Origin: Klebsiella sp. RHBSTW-00484
GTDB taxonomy: Bacteria > Pseudomonadota > Gammaproteobacteria > Enterobacterales > Enterobacteriaceae
Length of the DNA: 64,000 bases
Assembly (NCBI RefSeq): GCF_013705725.1
Contig: NZ_CP055481.1
Location: forward strand, 1-64,000
Direction: 5' to 3'
Translations under genes and position numbers: made by a program
Shown: positions 53,482 to 61,806 of the stretch, one piece after another
How positions within the stretch are numbered: the stretch's first letter is position 1
Layout of the letters: every line of letters begins with the position of its first letter
The notes under the pieces: generated by a model
What the model saw: the letters and a program-made list of their open reading frames with translations, nothing else
Told to the model about the DNA's origin: nothing
Database searches by the model: none

Positions 53482-54016
53482 AAAACACCCCTTCTTCTGT
53501 TTTTGCTATCGGCAGGCTGAAAGCCCGAGGCTCGTTGTTAATGTGGCGGCAGAGGTAGCCGGACCCTGTTTGATAGTGCGAAATCTGGCACTGAATCGTT
53601 AAGCTGTCCAGTCGATGGACTTTTATGTGATTGGTATCACATAAAAATAGGTGGCTTATACGTGTTTGTAGTGATCTTGATCACAAAACAAATGCGTAAA
53701 AAAACAACAAGCAGGCGTTTCAGAGGCAATTATGGTGTTTTATGTGATGTAAGTCACAAATAACATTCAGGGTTTTGTTATTTGTTTGTGATGTTCGTCA
53801 CAAAATATTTCAGCCTGGATTTCTCCTGGTGTGATCTCCGGCAGGTTATGCCTTGTTCAGGTCGAGGGGATGTAACTCAATAACCTGATCCGCTAAAGAA
53901 CATTTTAGTCGTCAATGGCGAAAATGAAATCGGTGAATTATGCTCAATCTGTCGGCCGTTTTTTTATCTGCCACAAAACAAATCCTATTAATAATTAGCG
54001 TAAATCCGAGGAAAGT
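53482..54016. promoter_or_regulatory. mtl control region with five CRP sites
   Basis: This 535 nt mtlA-yibI gap has no gene. It contains CRP-like sites at 53626-53641 (TGTGA-TTGGTA-TCACA), 53670-53685 (AGTGA-TCTTGA-TCACA), 53743-53758 (TGTGA-TGTAAG-TCACA) and 53787-53802 (TGTGA-TGTTCG-TCACA), plus a half site TGTGATCTCCGG near 53830. Multiple CRP sites upstream of mtlA are known in E. coli, giving strong catabolite control. From about 53850 to 54016 I see nothing beyond the yibI leader. Confidence 0.85.
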
Positions 54017-54388
54017 ATGTTTCTCAATTATTTTGCGCTCGGCGTTCTGATCTTCGTTTTCCTGGTGATTTTTTATGGAATCATCATTCTCCATGACATC
54101 CCTTATTTGATTGCGAAGAAACGCAACCACCCGCACTCGGATGCGATTCACGTTGCGGGCTGGGTGAGTCTGTTTACTTTGCACGTCATTTGGCCGTTCT
54201 TATGGATCTGGGCCACGCTTTATCAACCGGAGCGCGGTTGGGGGATGCAGCACCGGCGGGATGGTGTGCCGCCAGAAGCGACAGAAGATGAGGATGAAAT
54301 TAGCGAACTTCGCCAGCGGGTCAGCGCGCTCGAACAGCGAATAACCGGTCTTCAGCCGTCAGCCCAACCCCCTTCGGTGGAGAAATAA
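54017..54388 (+). CDS. yibI: YibI, DUF3302 inner-membrane protein
   Basis: A 123-residue protein with two transmembrane helices (about 3-25 and 47-68) and a charged C-terminal tail with a short coiled coil (EDEISELRQRVSALEQRITGL). A GAGGAAAG ribosome-binding site precedes it. It lies 3 nt before yibH and is probably its membrane partner, as small DUF proteins often pair with HlyD-like exporters. Function not established. Confidence 0.88.
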   Translation: MFLNYFALGVLIFVFLVIFYGIIILHDIPYLIAKKRNHPHSDAIHVAGWVSLFTLHVIWPFLWIWATLYQPERGWGMQHRRDGVPPEATEDEDEISELRQRVSALEQRITGLQPSAQPPSVEK

Positions 54389-54391
54389 CTC

Positions 54392-55528
54392 ATGGATCTG
54401 CTGATTATTTTAACCTACGTGGCGATTGCCTGGTCGATATTTAAAATATTCAAGATCCCGGTAAATAAATGGACGGTTCCCACCGCGGCGCTGGGCGGGG
54501 TATTTATTGTTAGCGCGCTTATTTTATTAATGAACTACAACCATCCTTACACCTTTACCGCGCAAAAAGCGGTTATTTCTATTCCGATTACCCCGCAGGT
54601 GACCGGGGTGGTTAGCAGCGTCACGGATAAAGCAAATCAACGGGTTAAAAAGGGTGAAGTTCTGTTTACCATCGACCCGGTACGTTATCAGGCGCGGGTC
54701 GACAGGCTGCAGGCTGACCTGGTCACCGCGCTGCACAGCATCAACACGCTGAAAGCCCAGCTTTCTGAGGCCCAGGCAAACACCACGCGCGTCTCGGCGG
54801 AGCGCGATCGTCTCTATAAAGACTATCAGCGTTATCTGAAGGGCAGCCAGGCGCGGGTAAACCCGTTTTCGGAAAGCGATATCGATAACGCCCGGCAAAA
54901 CTACCTGGCCCAGGATGCGATGGTGAAAGGATCGGTCGCGGAGCAGGCGCAAATCCAGAGTCAGCTCGACAGCATGGTTAACGGCGAGCAGTCGCAGGTG
55001 GTGAGCCTGCGCGCGCAGCTGGCGGAGGCGAAATATAACCTCGACCAGACCACCGTGCGTGCGCCCAGCGATGGCTATATCACCCAGGTTTTGATTCGCC
55101 CTGGAACCTATGCGGCCTCGTTGCCGCTGCGCCCGGTAATGGTGTTTATCCCACAGCAAAAACGGCTGATTGTGGCGCAGTTCCGGCAAAATTCGTTGCT
55201 CAGACTTGAGGCGGGCGACGATGCTGAAGCGGTGTTTAACGCGCTGCCGGGCCAGGTCTTTCATGGCAAGCTGGTGAGTATTCTGCCGGTGGTGCCGGGG
55301 GGAACGTATCAGGCGCAGGGCACGCTGCAAGCGTTGACGGTCACGCCGGGCACCGACGGCGTGCTGGCAACCATCGAACTCGATCCCAATGCCGCCGTGG
55401 ACGCGCTACCTGACGGCATTTACGCCCAGGTGGCGGTCTATTCCGACCATTTCACCCACGTTTCGGTGATGCGCAAAGTACTGCTGCGCATGACCAGTTG
55501 GATGCACTATCTTTATCTGGACCACTAA
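54392..55528 (+). CDS. yibH: YibH, HlyD-family membrane-fusion protein
   Basis: A 378-residue adaptor with one N-terminal transmembrane segment (about 30-49), lipoyl halves ([30 protein letters not shown] near 66-95 and [21 protein letters not shown] near 222), a helical hairpin (about 100-215), and a beta-barrel domain. It resembles EmrA/AaeA-type adaptors, but its partner transporter is not in the window. A role in envelope export is likely; the substrate is unknown. Confidence 0.9.
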   Translation: MDLLIILTYVAIAWSIFKIFKIPVNKWTVPTAALGGVFIVSALILLMNYNHPYTFTAQKAVISIPITPQVTGVVSSVTDKANQRVKKGEVLFTIDPVRYQARVDRLQADLVTALHSINTLKAQLSEAQANTTRVSAERDRLYKDYQRYLKGSQARVNPFSESDIDNARQNYLAQDAMVKGSVAEQAQIQSQLDSMVNGEQSQVVSLRAQLAEAKYNLDQTTVRAPSDGYITQVLIRPGTYAASLPLRPVMVFIPQQKRLIVAQFRQNSLLRLEAGDDAEAVFNALPGQVFHGKLVSILPVVPGGTYQAQGTLQALTVTPGTDGVLATIELDPNAAVDALPDGIYAQVAVYSDHFTHVSVMRKVLLRMTSWMHYLYLDH

Positions 55529-55574
55529 ACCGAGATTGATGACAAACCTGTTTTAGATAATGTATTCGCATTTC

Positions 55575-55604
55575 TGCCGGATGGCGGCTAGCCGCCATCC
55601 GGCA
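55575..55604. repeat. Perfect 30 bp palindrome after yibH
   Basis: Two 15-base arms, TGCCGGATGGCGGCT and its exact complement, meet with no loop. The sequence is REP-like. It lies 47 nt after the yibH stop, at the left edge of the PTS-sulfatase cassette, and may terminate yibIH transcription. Confidence 0.75.
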
Positions 55605-55750
55605 ACTCCAGAAAGGCGCACTTTGTCAGCAATCTGCTAAACCCCTTCCCGTTGCTTATGATTCCCTTCCGTCGCAGACGAAAATTTTTGGTGATGCCTG
55701 TCACTATTTCAGCGTCCTGCGTTGACAAATTGCGCAAATGATCGGAACAA

Positions 55751-55783
55751 TAGTTTCATTAAATCACTATAATCATGAAACTA
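55751..55783 (+). promoter_or_regulatory. Inverted repeat around the -10 of the PTS-sulfatase operon
   Basis: TAGTTTCAT (55751-55759) and ATGAAACTA (55775-55783) are exact inverted arms with a 15 nt spacer holding a consensus TATAAT (55768-55773). A regulator bound here would cover the promoter. The linked RpiR-type regulator gene at 60014 is the obvious candidate. Binding is inferred. Confidence 0.7.
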
Positions 55784-55813
55784 AAACTTCATTTGCCAAT
55801 ATCAGGGATTCGT

Positions 55814-57352
55814 ATGAGCAGATTATTTGCTGGAGCACAGAATCTGGGTAAGTCGTTTATGCTGCCGATAGCCATTCTCCCCGCCGCGGGGTTGTTACTG
55901 GGCTTTGGCGGCGTGTTCACAAACCCGGTGACCCTATCAACCTACCCGTTTCTTAATGGCGAAGTTGTACAGGCGATTTTTACCGTTATGCGCCTATGCG
56001 GCAGCGTGGTTTTCGACAACCTGGCGCTGCTTTTTTCCGTCGGCATTGCCGTTGGGCTGGCGCGTAGCGACAAAGGCACTGCCGGGCTGGCGGCGGTACT
56101 CAGTTTTCTGGTGATGAACAAGGCCATCAGCGCGCTACTGCTGCTGAACGGCACGCTGGCCAGCGAGAATCTGGCCGCCGCCGGGCAGGCAAGCGTACTG
56201 GGGATCACCACGCTGCAAACCGGCGTGCTGGGCGGGGTGATGTGCGGCCTGCTGACCTCCTGGGTACATAGTCGCTACGGTAAAACGCAGTTGCCTGACA
56301 TGCTGGCGTTTTTTAGCGGTTCGCGCTTTGTGCCGATCATGACTTCTTTCTTCGCCATCTTCCTTGGCGTCGCGCTGTTCTGGGTGTGGCCGCACGTGCA
56401 GGCCGGGATTTCACATCTGGGGATCCTCGTTGAGAAGACCGGGTACGTCGGTACATTGATTTACGGCATGATCCTCAAGTGCCTCATCCCCCTCGGTTTG
56501 CACCATATTTTCTATATGCCGTTCTGGTTAACCAGCGTCGGCGGGGAAGCGATGGTCAACGGGCACATGGTTGAGGGAACGCAGAAAATCTTTTTTGCCC
56601 AGTTGGCCGACCCCTCCGTCACCCAGTACTACATCGGCGTGTCACGCTTTATGGCGGGACGCTTTGCCGACTTTATGTTTGGCCTGCCGGGCGCGGCGCT
56701 GGCTATCTATCATTGTGCGAAGCCGGAAAACAAAAAGAAAGTCGCCAGCCTGATGCTCTCCGCTGCCCTGACCGCATTCGTCACCGGGATCACCGAGCCG
56801 CTGGAGTTCGCCTTTATGTTCTGCGCGCCGCTGCTCTACGCGGTGCATATCGTCCTGACCGGCTTCGCCTTTATGTTCTCGCATATGCTGGAAATTACCG
56901 TTGGTCAGACGTTCTCCGGCGGACTGGTGGATTTCCTGCTCTTCGGCGTGCTGCAAGGCAATGCCAAAACCAACTGGATCTACATCTTCCCGCTGGGCAC
57001 GGTGATGTTCTGCACCTACTACTTCTCGTTCCGCTTCCTCATTCAATGGCGTCAGTTGAAAACGCCGGGACGTGAAGATGAAAGCGAAGAGACGCCGACG
57101 GCCAGCGTGTCGCAGGACGTTCGCGCAGCGGGCATTGTTGAGGCGCTGGGCGGTCGGGACAACATCGTTGATGTGGACTGCTGCGCGACCCGCCTGCGGA
57201 TCACCGTCAACGATGCGGAAAAGGTGAAGCTGGATGATTTCAAACAGCTCGGCAGCAAAGGCGCATTTATTCGCGGTCAGGGCGTACAGGTGGTTTACGG
57301 GCCGCACGTGACGCTGGTTAAAAACGAAGTCGAAGAATTTATCGGTTCATAA
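55814..57352 (+). CDS. PTS glucose/maltose-type transporter subunit IICB
   Basis: A 512-residue permease of the glucose-glucoside superfamily, nearest in style to MalX/NagE. ATG 55814 (MSRLFAGAQNLGKSFMLPIAILPAAGLL) has AGGG upstream; an ATG at 55775 lies inside the operator arm and is unlikely. The IIC domain spans about 1-400 (LKCLIPLGLHHIFYMPFW, GITEPLEFAFMF). The IIB domain spans about 430-510 with phospho-cysteine Cys457 in CCATRLRITV. It lacks IIA, so Crr is the likely donor. The neighbouring sulfatase and epimerase suggest a modified hexose as substrate. Confidence 0.9.
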   Translation: MSRLFAGAQNLGKSFMLPIAILPAAGLLLGFGGVFTNPVTLSTYPFLNGEVVQAIFTVMRLCGSVVFDNLALLFSVGIAVGLARSDKGTAGLAAVLSFLVMNKAISALLLLNGTLASENLAAAGQASVLGITTLQTGVLGGVMCGLLTSWVHSRYGKTQLPDMLAFFSGSRFVPIMTSFFAIFLGVALFWVWPHVQAGISHLGILVEKTGYVGTLIYGMILKCLIPLGLHHIFYMPFWLTSVGGEAMVNGHMVEGTQKIFFAQLADPSVTQYYIGVSRFMAGRFADFMFGLPGAALAIYHCAKPENKKKVASLMLSAALTAFVTGITEPLEFAFMFCAPLLYAVHIVLTGFAFMFSHMLEITVGQTFSGGLVDFLLFGVLQGNAKTNWIYIFPLGTVMFCTYYFSFRFLIQWRQLKTPGREDESEETPTASVSQDVRAAGIVEALGGRDNIVDVDCCATRLRITVNDAEKVKLDDFKQLGSKGAFIRGQGVQVVYGPHVTLVKNEVEEFIGS

Positions 57353-57365
57353 AGAGAGCAGTCTT

Positions 57366-59093
57366 ATGAAAGCAGTTATGTTGATGTTTGACACCCTGAC
57401 CCGCAATCACCTTGCGCCCTACGGCGGCGATGCGATAACGCCGAACTTCACGCGCCTGGCGCAGGAATCCGCGCAGTTTGATAACTTTTACGTCGGCAGC
57501 ATGCCCTGTATGCCCGCACGCCGCGAACTGCACACCGGGCGCTACAACTTCCTGCACCGCAGTTGGGGGCCGCTGGAGCCGTTTGACTTCTCCGCGATGC
57601 AGGCCCTGCGCCAGCATGGCGTCCACACGCATATGGTTACCGACCATAAACACTACTGGCGTGACGGCGGCGCCACCTACCATACCCGCTACTCGACGTT
57701 TGAGTTTATTCGCGGTCAGGAGGGAGACTGCTGGAAAGGCCAGGTGGAGAAGCCGCTGATCCAGTGGCAGGGCAATGAAGACGAAGAGACCCGCCGCCGC
57801 CGCGCAGGGCGCATGACCCAGGACTTAATCAACCGCACGGCGATGCCGACGCAAGAGGAGCACTTTACCCATCGCACCATCAGCGCCGGGATGGAGTTCC
57901 TTGAGACCAACCGGGACCAGGAAAACTGGTTCCTGCAAATTGAGTGTTTCGACCCGCATGAACCGTTCTTCGTCCCGGAAAAATACCTGGCGCAGTATGG
58001 CTGCAAACCGGGTGACTTTGACGGCTGGGTGCCTTACTACTGCGGCGCGCCGGGCGGTGAAGACGACGACAAGGTGCGCAAGTTCTACCAGGCGCTGATC
58101 ACCATGTGCGACGACTATCTCGGTCAGGTGATGGATAAGCTCAAGGCGCTGGACCTGTGGGACGATACGCTGTTTATCGTCTGCACCGATCACGGCTTCC
58201 TGCTGGGCGAACACCAGTGGTGGGGCAAAAATATCATGCCGGTGTATAACGAAATCGCCAATACGCCGTTCTTTATTCGCGATCCGCGCTGTCAGGCTGA
58301 AGGCGTGCGGCGCCAGGTGCTGGCCCAGACCATTGATATCCCGGCGACGCTGCTGGAGTACTTTGACGTCCCGCGCCCGGCAACCATGACCGGGCAGCCG
58401 CTGCGCCCGGCGGTTGAGCGCGATGAAGCCATTCGCGACTACGCGTTGTTCGGCTATTTTGGTGGGCATATCAATATCACTGACGGCGATTACGTCTATA
58501 TGCGCTGCCCACGCGAGCAGGATAAAGCGCATTTGTACGAATACACGCTGATGCCAACGCGCATCGACAGCCCGTTTAAAATCGACGAGCTGAAAGATAT
58601 TCGTATTCACCCCGGCTTTGATTTCACCCAGGGCGTGCAGGTGATGCAGATCCCCGCCACCTTTGGCTATCTCAACCCGTGGCGCTTTGGCGATAAGCTG
58701 TTCGATATCAAAAACGATCCGCGACAATTGCATCCCGTCACCGATAGCGCGCTATCTCAGCATTACGCCAGCGCGATAATCCCAGTGATGCGCCAGCACG
58801 ATGCGCCGCCGGAGCTGTATACGCGTTTCGACCTGGAATCCCTGTCGCCCGAACGCGACCAGCAGTTCGCTGTGTGCCAGCAGGAATCAACGGCGGGTTA
58901 TACCGGCGTGCATCCGGGTGTCGCGGAAGCGCTGGCCTTCCTCGTGCGCAACAGCGATTCACAGACGCTGGACTTTGCTGAGGATAAAGTGATTGATGAG
59001 GCTGATATCTTCACGCTGATTGACCGCCTGTTTACCGGCGACAAGCATCGGGCGATGGTCTATCAGACGCGGCTGCTGCTGCGCACGGCTTAG
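57366..59093 (+). CDS. Cytoplasmic sulfatase-family hydrolase
   Basis: A 575-residue alkaline-phosphatase-superfamily enzyme. The N-terminal metal ligand is Asp9 (MFDTL), the sulfatase signature is Cys48-Met-Pro-Ala-Arg52 followed by RELHTGRY, and the later metal site is VCTDHGFLLGEHQWWGK near 266-282. Cys48 would have to become formylglycine. There is no signal peptide, so it must act on something inside the cell, most simply the phosphorylated sugar brought by the PTS gene 13 nt upstream. A phosphonate or phosphodiester substrate is possible, as these enzymes share the motif. The long C-terminal part (about 480-575) is not recognised. Confidence 0.85.
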   Translation: MKAVMLMFDTLTRNHLAPYGGDAITPNFTRLAQESAQFDNFYVGSMPCMPARRELHTGRYNFLHRSWGPLEPFDFSAMQALRQHGVHTHMVTDHKHYWRDGGATYHTRYSTFEFIRGQEGDCWKGQVEKPLIQWQGNEDEETRRRRAGRMTQDLINRTAMPTQEEHFTHRTISAGMEFLETNRDQENWFLQIECFDPHEPFFVPEKYLAQYGCKPGDFDGWVPYYCGAPGGEDDDKVRKFYQALITMCDDYLGQVMDKLKALDLWDDTLFIVCTDHGFLLGEHQWWGKNIMPVYNEIANTPFFIRDPRCQAEGVRRQVLAQTIDIPATLLEYFDVPRPATMTGQPLRPAVERDEAIRDYALFGYFGGHINITDGDYVYMRCPREQDKAHLYEYTLMPTRIDSPFKIDELKDIRIHPGFDFTQGVQVMQIPATFGYLNPWRFGDKLFDIKNDPRQLHPVTDSALSQHYASAIIPVMRQHDAPPELYTRFDLESLSPERDQQFAVCQQESTAGYTGVHPGVAEALAFLVRNSDSQTLDFAEDKVIDEADIFTLIDRLFTGDKHRAMVYQTRLLLRTA

Positions 59094-59104
59094 GAAAAGT
59101 GAGC

Positions 59105-59977
59105 ATGGAGTGGCGTCTGGAAAATGCGCGTTTCCGTATGGTGATGCAGGCTGTTGGCGCGGAGCTAAGCGAACTGTGGGATAACCATCGCCAGCGCAGC
59201 TGGATATGGCAACCGCAGGCGGGAGTATGGAACAACTCGGCGACGCAGCTGTTTCCTGTTGTGGGGCAGCTCATCCACAATGGCTTATGGCAGGGCGAGC
59301 GTTTTTTTCCGCTCACCGCGCACGGATTTCTGCGCCACCAGACGTTCACCTGCGTGTCGCAGGATGCCACTCATCTGGTCCTTGAAGCATCCGATACCAA
59401 TGAAACGCGCGAGGTCTGGCCGTTTGCGTGGCGCATACGCTTGACGTGGCGGCTAAATGACGATGGCATCAGCGTAGATTGGGCGGTGATTAACGAGGAT
59501 AGCCAGCCCTGGGGCTATTCGCTGGGTTGGCATCCCGGCTTCGCGCTGCCGATTGCCCGCGAGCCGGGCTGGCAGGTGCGTTTCGATCGCGTCTGCGCGG
59601 GTCCCTTTGCGACGGTGCGGCGCACGCTGGCGATCCCCGACGACGCGCCGGACGTCTCGGCGTTTATATTGTCGCCGGATAGCTTCGCCGGAGGCGCTGT
59701 CTATTTTGCGCTGGGAGAGGGTAACCGCTGGGCGGTCTGCTCCCCGGATGGCCGGGAACAAATCGCCTTTTCCGGTAGCCAGAAATGGCTGGCGCTATGG
59801 GGCGTTCCGGGCGCGGATCTGCTGTGCGTGGAGCCGCTCAACGGCACCACCGACGATCCCCATTTTGATGGGCAAATAACCCATAAGCGCGGCATTAAGT
59901 GGCTGGCGGCGGGGGAAACGCACCACCATCAGCTCTCACTAAGCTTCCCGGCAGACAGCGAACGGCAAGCGGGCTAA
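59105..59977 (+). CDS. Aldose 1-epimerase family protein
   Basis: A 290-residue galactose-mutarotase-like beta-sandwich protein of the LACX-like/YeaD type. Visible features include the N-terminal ENARFRMVMQAVGAELSELWDN, HGFLRHQTF near 76 (His of the active site) and the second His in SLGWHPGFALP near 141. ATG 59105 has AGGA 9 nt upstream; GTG 59099 is an alternative. It lies 11 nt behind the sulfatase, so it is cotranscribed. It probably interconverts anomers of the imported sugar or sugar phosphate. Confidence 0.85.
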   Translation: MEWRLENARFRMVMQAVGAELSELWDNHRQRSWIWQPQAGVWNNSATQLFPVVGQLIHNGLWQGERFFPLTAHGFLRHQTFTCVSQDATHLVLEASDTNETREVWPFAWRIRLTWRLNDDGISVDWAVINEDSQPWGYSLGWHPGFALPIAREPGWQVRFDRVCAGPFATVRRTLAIPDDAPDVSAFILSPDSFAGGAVYFALGEGNRWAVCSPDGREQIAFSGSQKWLALWGVPGADLLCVEPLNGTTDDPHFDGQITHKRGIKWLAAGETHHHQLSLSFPADSERQAG

Positions 59978-60013
59978 ACTACCTGACTTAACGCGCGGTC
60001 GGGAGAGCCCACA

Positions 60014-60895
60014 GTGAGTGTGAATAAAAAAAACGTACGCGTCTACCTTGCCAATATCCTCAGTAACCTCGGGGAAACGGACGGCAAAATAGCGGGTTAT
60101 ATCCTGCAGAAGCCGGCGCAGGTGGTGCAGCTACCGGTGAAAAAGCTGGCGCTGGAAATTGGCGTAAGCGAAGCCACCATCATCCGTTTTTGCAAGAAAA
60201 TTGGTTACGCCGGGCTATTGAACCTGAAAGCGGATCTGAAGCGCGAGCTGCTGGACGATAGCGATTTATCGCTGCCTTCGTCGCCGGATATTTTCCTTGA
60301 TGATTCGCGTAACGACGTGGCGCAAAAAATCGCGCTCACTATTGAAACCTCAACCCGGGAAACCATCGGCCTGCTGGAGATGAAAATCGTCAAGCCTGTG
60401 GTCGAGCGATTTCTGAGCGCGCGACGGGTGATGTTTGTTGGTTTCGGCGCGTCGGGGCTGGCGGCGCTGGAAGCGCGGGATAAGATGAACCGCTTAGGGA
60501 TTGATTCCGAAGCCTTTACCGACCGCTTCACCATGACCTTAAAGTTGGCAAACCTGAAGGCCGATGATCTGGTGGTGGCCTTTTCGCACTCCGGGGAAAC
60601 GCCGGAGGTGGTTAACGCCTTCCGTCTTGCGCAAAAGAAGGGAGCCTGGACGCTGGCAATTACTCATAGCCCCCATTCTCCGCTCACTGAGCTGGCGAAC
60701 ACCTTCTGGCTGACCAGCGGCGAAGCGGGGCCGATGCAGGGCGATTCCATCTCAACGCGTATTGCGCAGCTGTTCATCATTGAATTCCTGTGCACCGAAA
60801 TTACCCGCCACAACTTACGCGATAGCGGCGTTACCGGGTTGTCGATTAAAGAACTATTGATAAAAGAGCGTATTAAGCGCGAATCTTCAGAGTGA
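60014..60895 (+). CDS. MurR/RpiR-family regulator of the PTS-sulfatase operon
   Basis: A 293-residue regulator with an N-terminal RpiR helix-turn-helix (about 1-78; PVKKLALEIGVSEATIIRFCKKIGYAGLLNLKADLKREL) and a C-terminal SIS sugar-phosphate domain (about 125-260; VMFVGFGASGLAALEARDKMNRLG, AFSHSGETPEVV). It starts at GTG with GGAGAG 7 nt ahead, 36 nt after the epimerase gene. As an RpiR protein it should sense a sugar phosphate, fitting the PTS product. It is not adjacent to murQP, so I do not call it MurR. Confidence 0.87.
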   Translation: MSVNKKNVRVYLANILSNLGETDGKIAGYILQKPAQVVQLPVKKLALEIGVSEATIIRFCKKIGYAGLLNLKADLKRELLDDSDLSLPSSPDIFLDDSRNDVAQKIALTIETSTRETIGLLEMKIVKPVVERFLSARRVMFVGFGASGLAALEARDKMNRLGIDSEAFTDRFTMTLKLANLKADDLVVAFSHSGETPEVVNAFRLAQKKGAWTLAITHSPHSPLTELANTFWLTSGEAGPMQGDSISTRIAQLFIIEFLCTEITRHNLRDSGVTGLSIKELLIKERIKRESSE

Positions 60896-60903
60896 ATATT
60901 ATG

Positions 60904-60998
60904 CTCCCGGCTCGCACTGCGTTTAGCTGGGCTACAGGTTCACTGCGGTCTGTGGACCCGTAGCCCGGAAAAGGCGCGTCAAGCGCCGCCTCCGGGGA
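60904..60998. repeat. BIME/REP element before yibF
   Basis: Two facing REP units: CTCCCGGCTCGCACTGCG...CTGGGCTAC and CGTAGCCCGGAAAAGGCGC followed by GCGCCGCCTCCGGGG. It lies just after the RpiR gene, at the right edge of the cassette. Confidence 0.85.
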
Positions 60999-61091
60999 AT
61001 GCGCCGGGGCTCGCGGAATTTCCTTTTGCTTCGCGGTTTTTTACCGCAGCCTGCACCATACTTACCTTTTTGTTGGCGAAAGGAGCAGTCA

Positions 61092-61700
61092 ATGAAACTG
61101 ATCGGCAGCTATACCAGTCCCTTTGTGCGCAAAATTTCCGTCATTTTGCTGGAAAAAGATATTCCCTTCGAGTTCGTCAACGAATTCCCTTACAACGACG
61201 TCAATGGCGTATCGCAGTATAACCCGCTGGGGAAAGTGCCCGCGCTGGTCACCGACGATGGTGAATGCTGGTACGATTCGCAGATTATCGCACAGTACCT
61301 GGAGCAACTCGGTGTCGCACCGAATATGCTGCCAGCGGAGCCACAAGCCGCGTTGAAAATGCGTCAACTTGAGGCGCTGGCTGATGGTGTTATGGAAGCC
61401 GCACTGGCTCTGGTGCGAGAGAAAACGCGCCCGGCGGCACAGCAGTCTGAAAGCGAACTGCTACGCCAGCGGGAAAAGGTTGCGCGCGGTCTGGATGCGC
61501 TCGAAGGCTATGCGAGTGACGGGACTTTACGCCCGGATGAAGTCAACCTGGCGACCATTTCGGCGGCCTGCGCTATTGCTTACCTTAACTTTCGCCGCGT
61601 CGCGCCGGGCTGGTGCGCCACCCGCCCTAAGCTGGTCAGACTGGTGGATTCGCTCTTTCAGCGCGCCAGCTTTGCGCGCACCGAACCGCCGAGGAGTTGA
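61092..61700 (+). CDS. yibF: YibF, glutathione S-transferase-like protein
   Basis: A 202-residue cytoplasmic GST. The thioredoxin-like N-terminal domain (about 1-77) has [24 protein letters not shown], the cis-Pro segment [11 protein letters not shown] near 50, and [12 protein letters not shown] near 64 (the Asp-Ser glutathione site). A helical domain follows. ATG 61092 has AGGAG 7 nt upstream. In E. coli it also lies next to selA. Its physiological substrate is unknown. Confidence 0.92.
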   Translation: MKLIGSYTSPFVRKISVILLEKDIPFEFVNEFPYNDVNGVSQYNPLGKVPALVTDDGECWYDSQIIAQYLEQLGVAPNMLPAEPQAALKMRQLEALADGVMEAALALVREKTRPAAQQSESELLRQREKVARGLDALEGYASDGTLRPDEVNLATISAACAIAYLNFRRVAPGWCATRPKLVRLVDSLFQRASFARTEPPRS

Positions 61701-61754
61701 CCCAGGCAGGTAACAGTTTCTGCCCGGAGGCGTTACAATCACCGCTTATTTGTT

Positions 61755-61784
61755 GACTCCCTCTCCCGTTGGGAGGGGGGAAAA
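61755..61784 (+). repeat. CCCTCTCCC hairpin upstream of selA
   Basis: CTCCCTCTCCC and GGGAGGGGGG pair over a short GTT loop, 23 nt before the selA ATG. It resembles the dispersed CCCTCTCCC intergenic repeat found between mtlA and mtlD. It may partly terminate yibF transcription or influence selA translation. Confidence 0.55.
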
Positions 61785-61806
61785 TAACTTACCGCCAGGC
61801 CCATTC

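Noticed and set aside
57825..58733. Open frame of 302 codons opposite the sulfatase gene
   Set aside because: Antisense shadow of a GC-rich gene; the sense frame has intact catalytic motifs and tight operon spacing.
60014..60895. RpiR-family gene as murR
   Set aside because: It is about 18 kb from murQP and directly behind the sulfatase-epimerase genes, with an operator-like repeat upstream of that operon, so it is assigned to that operon.
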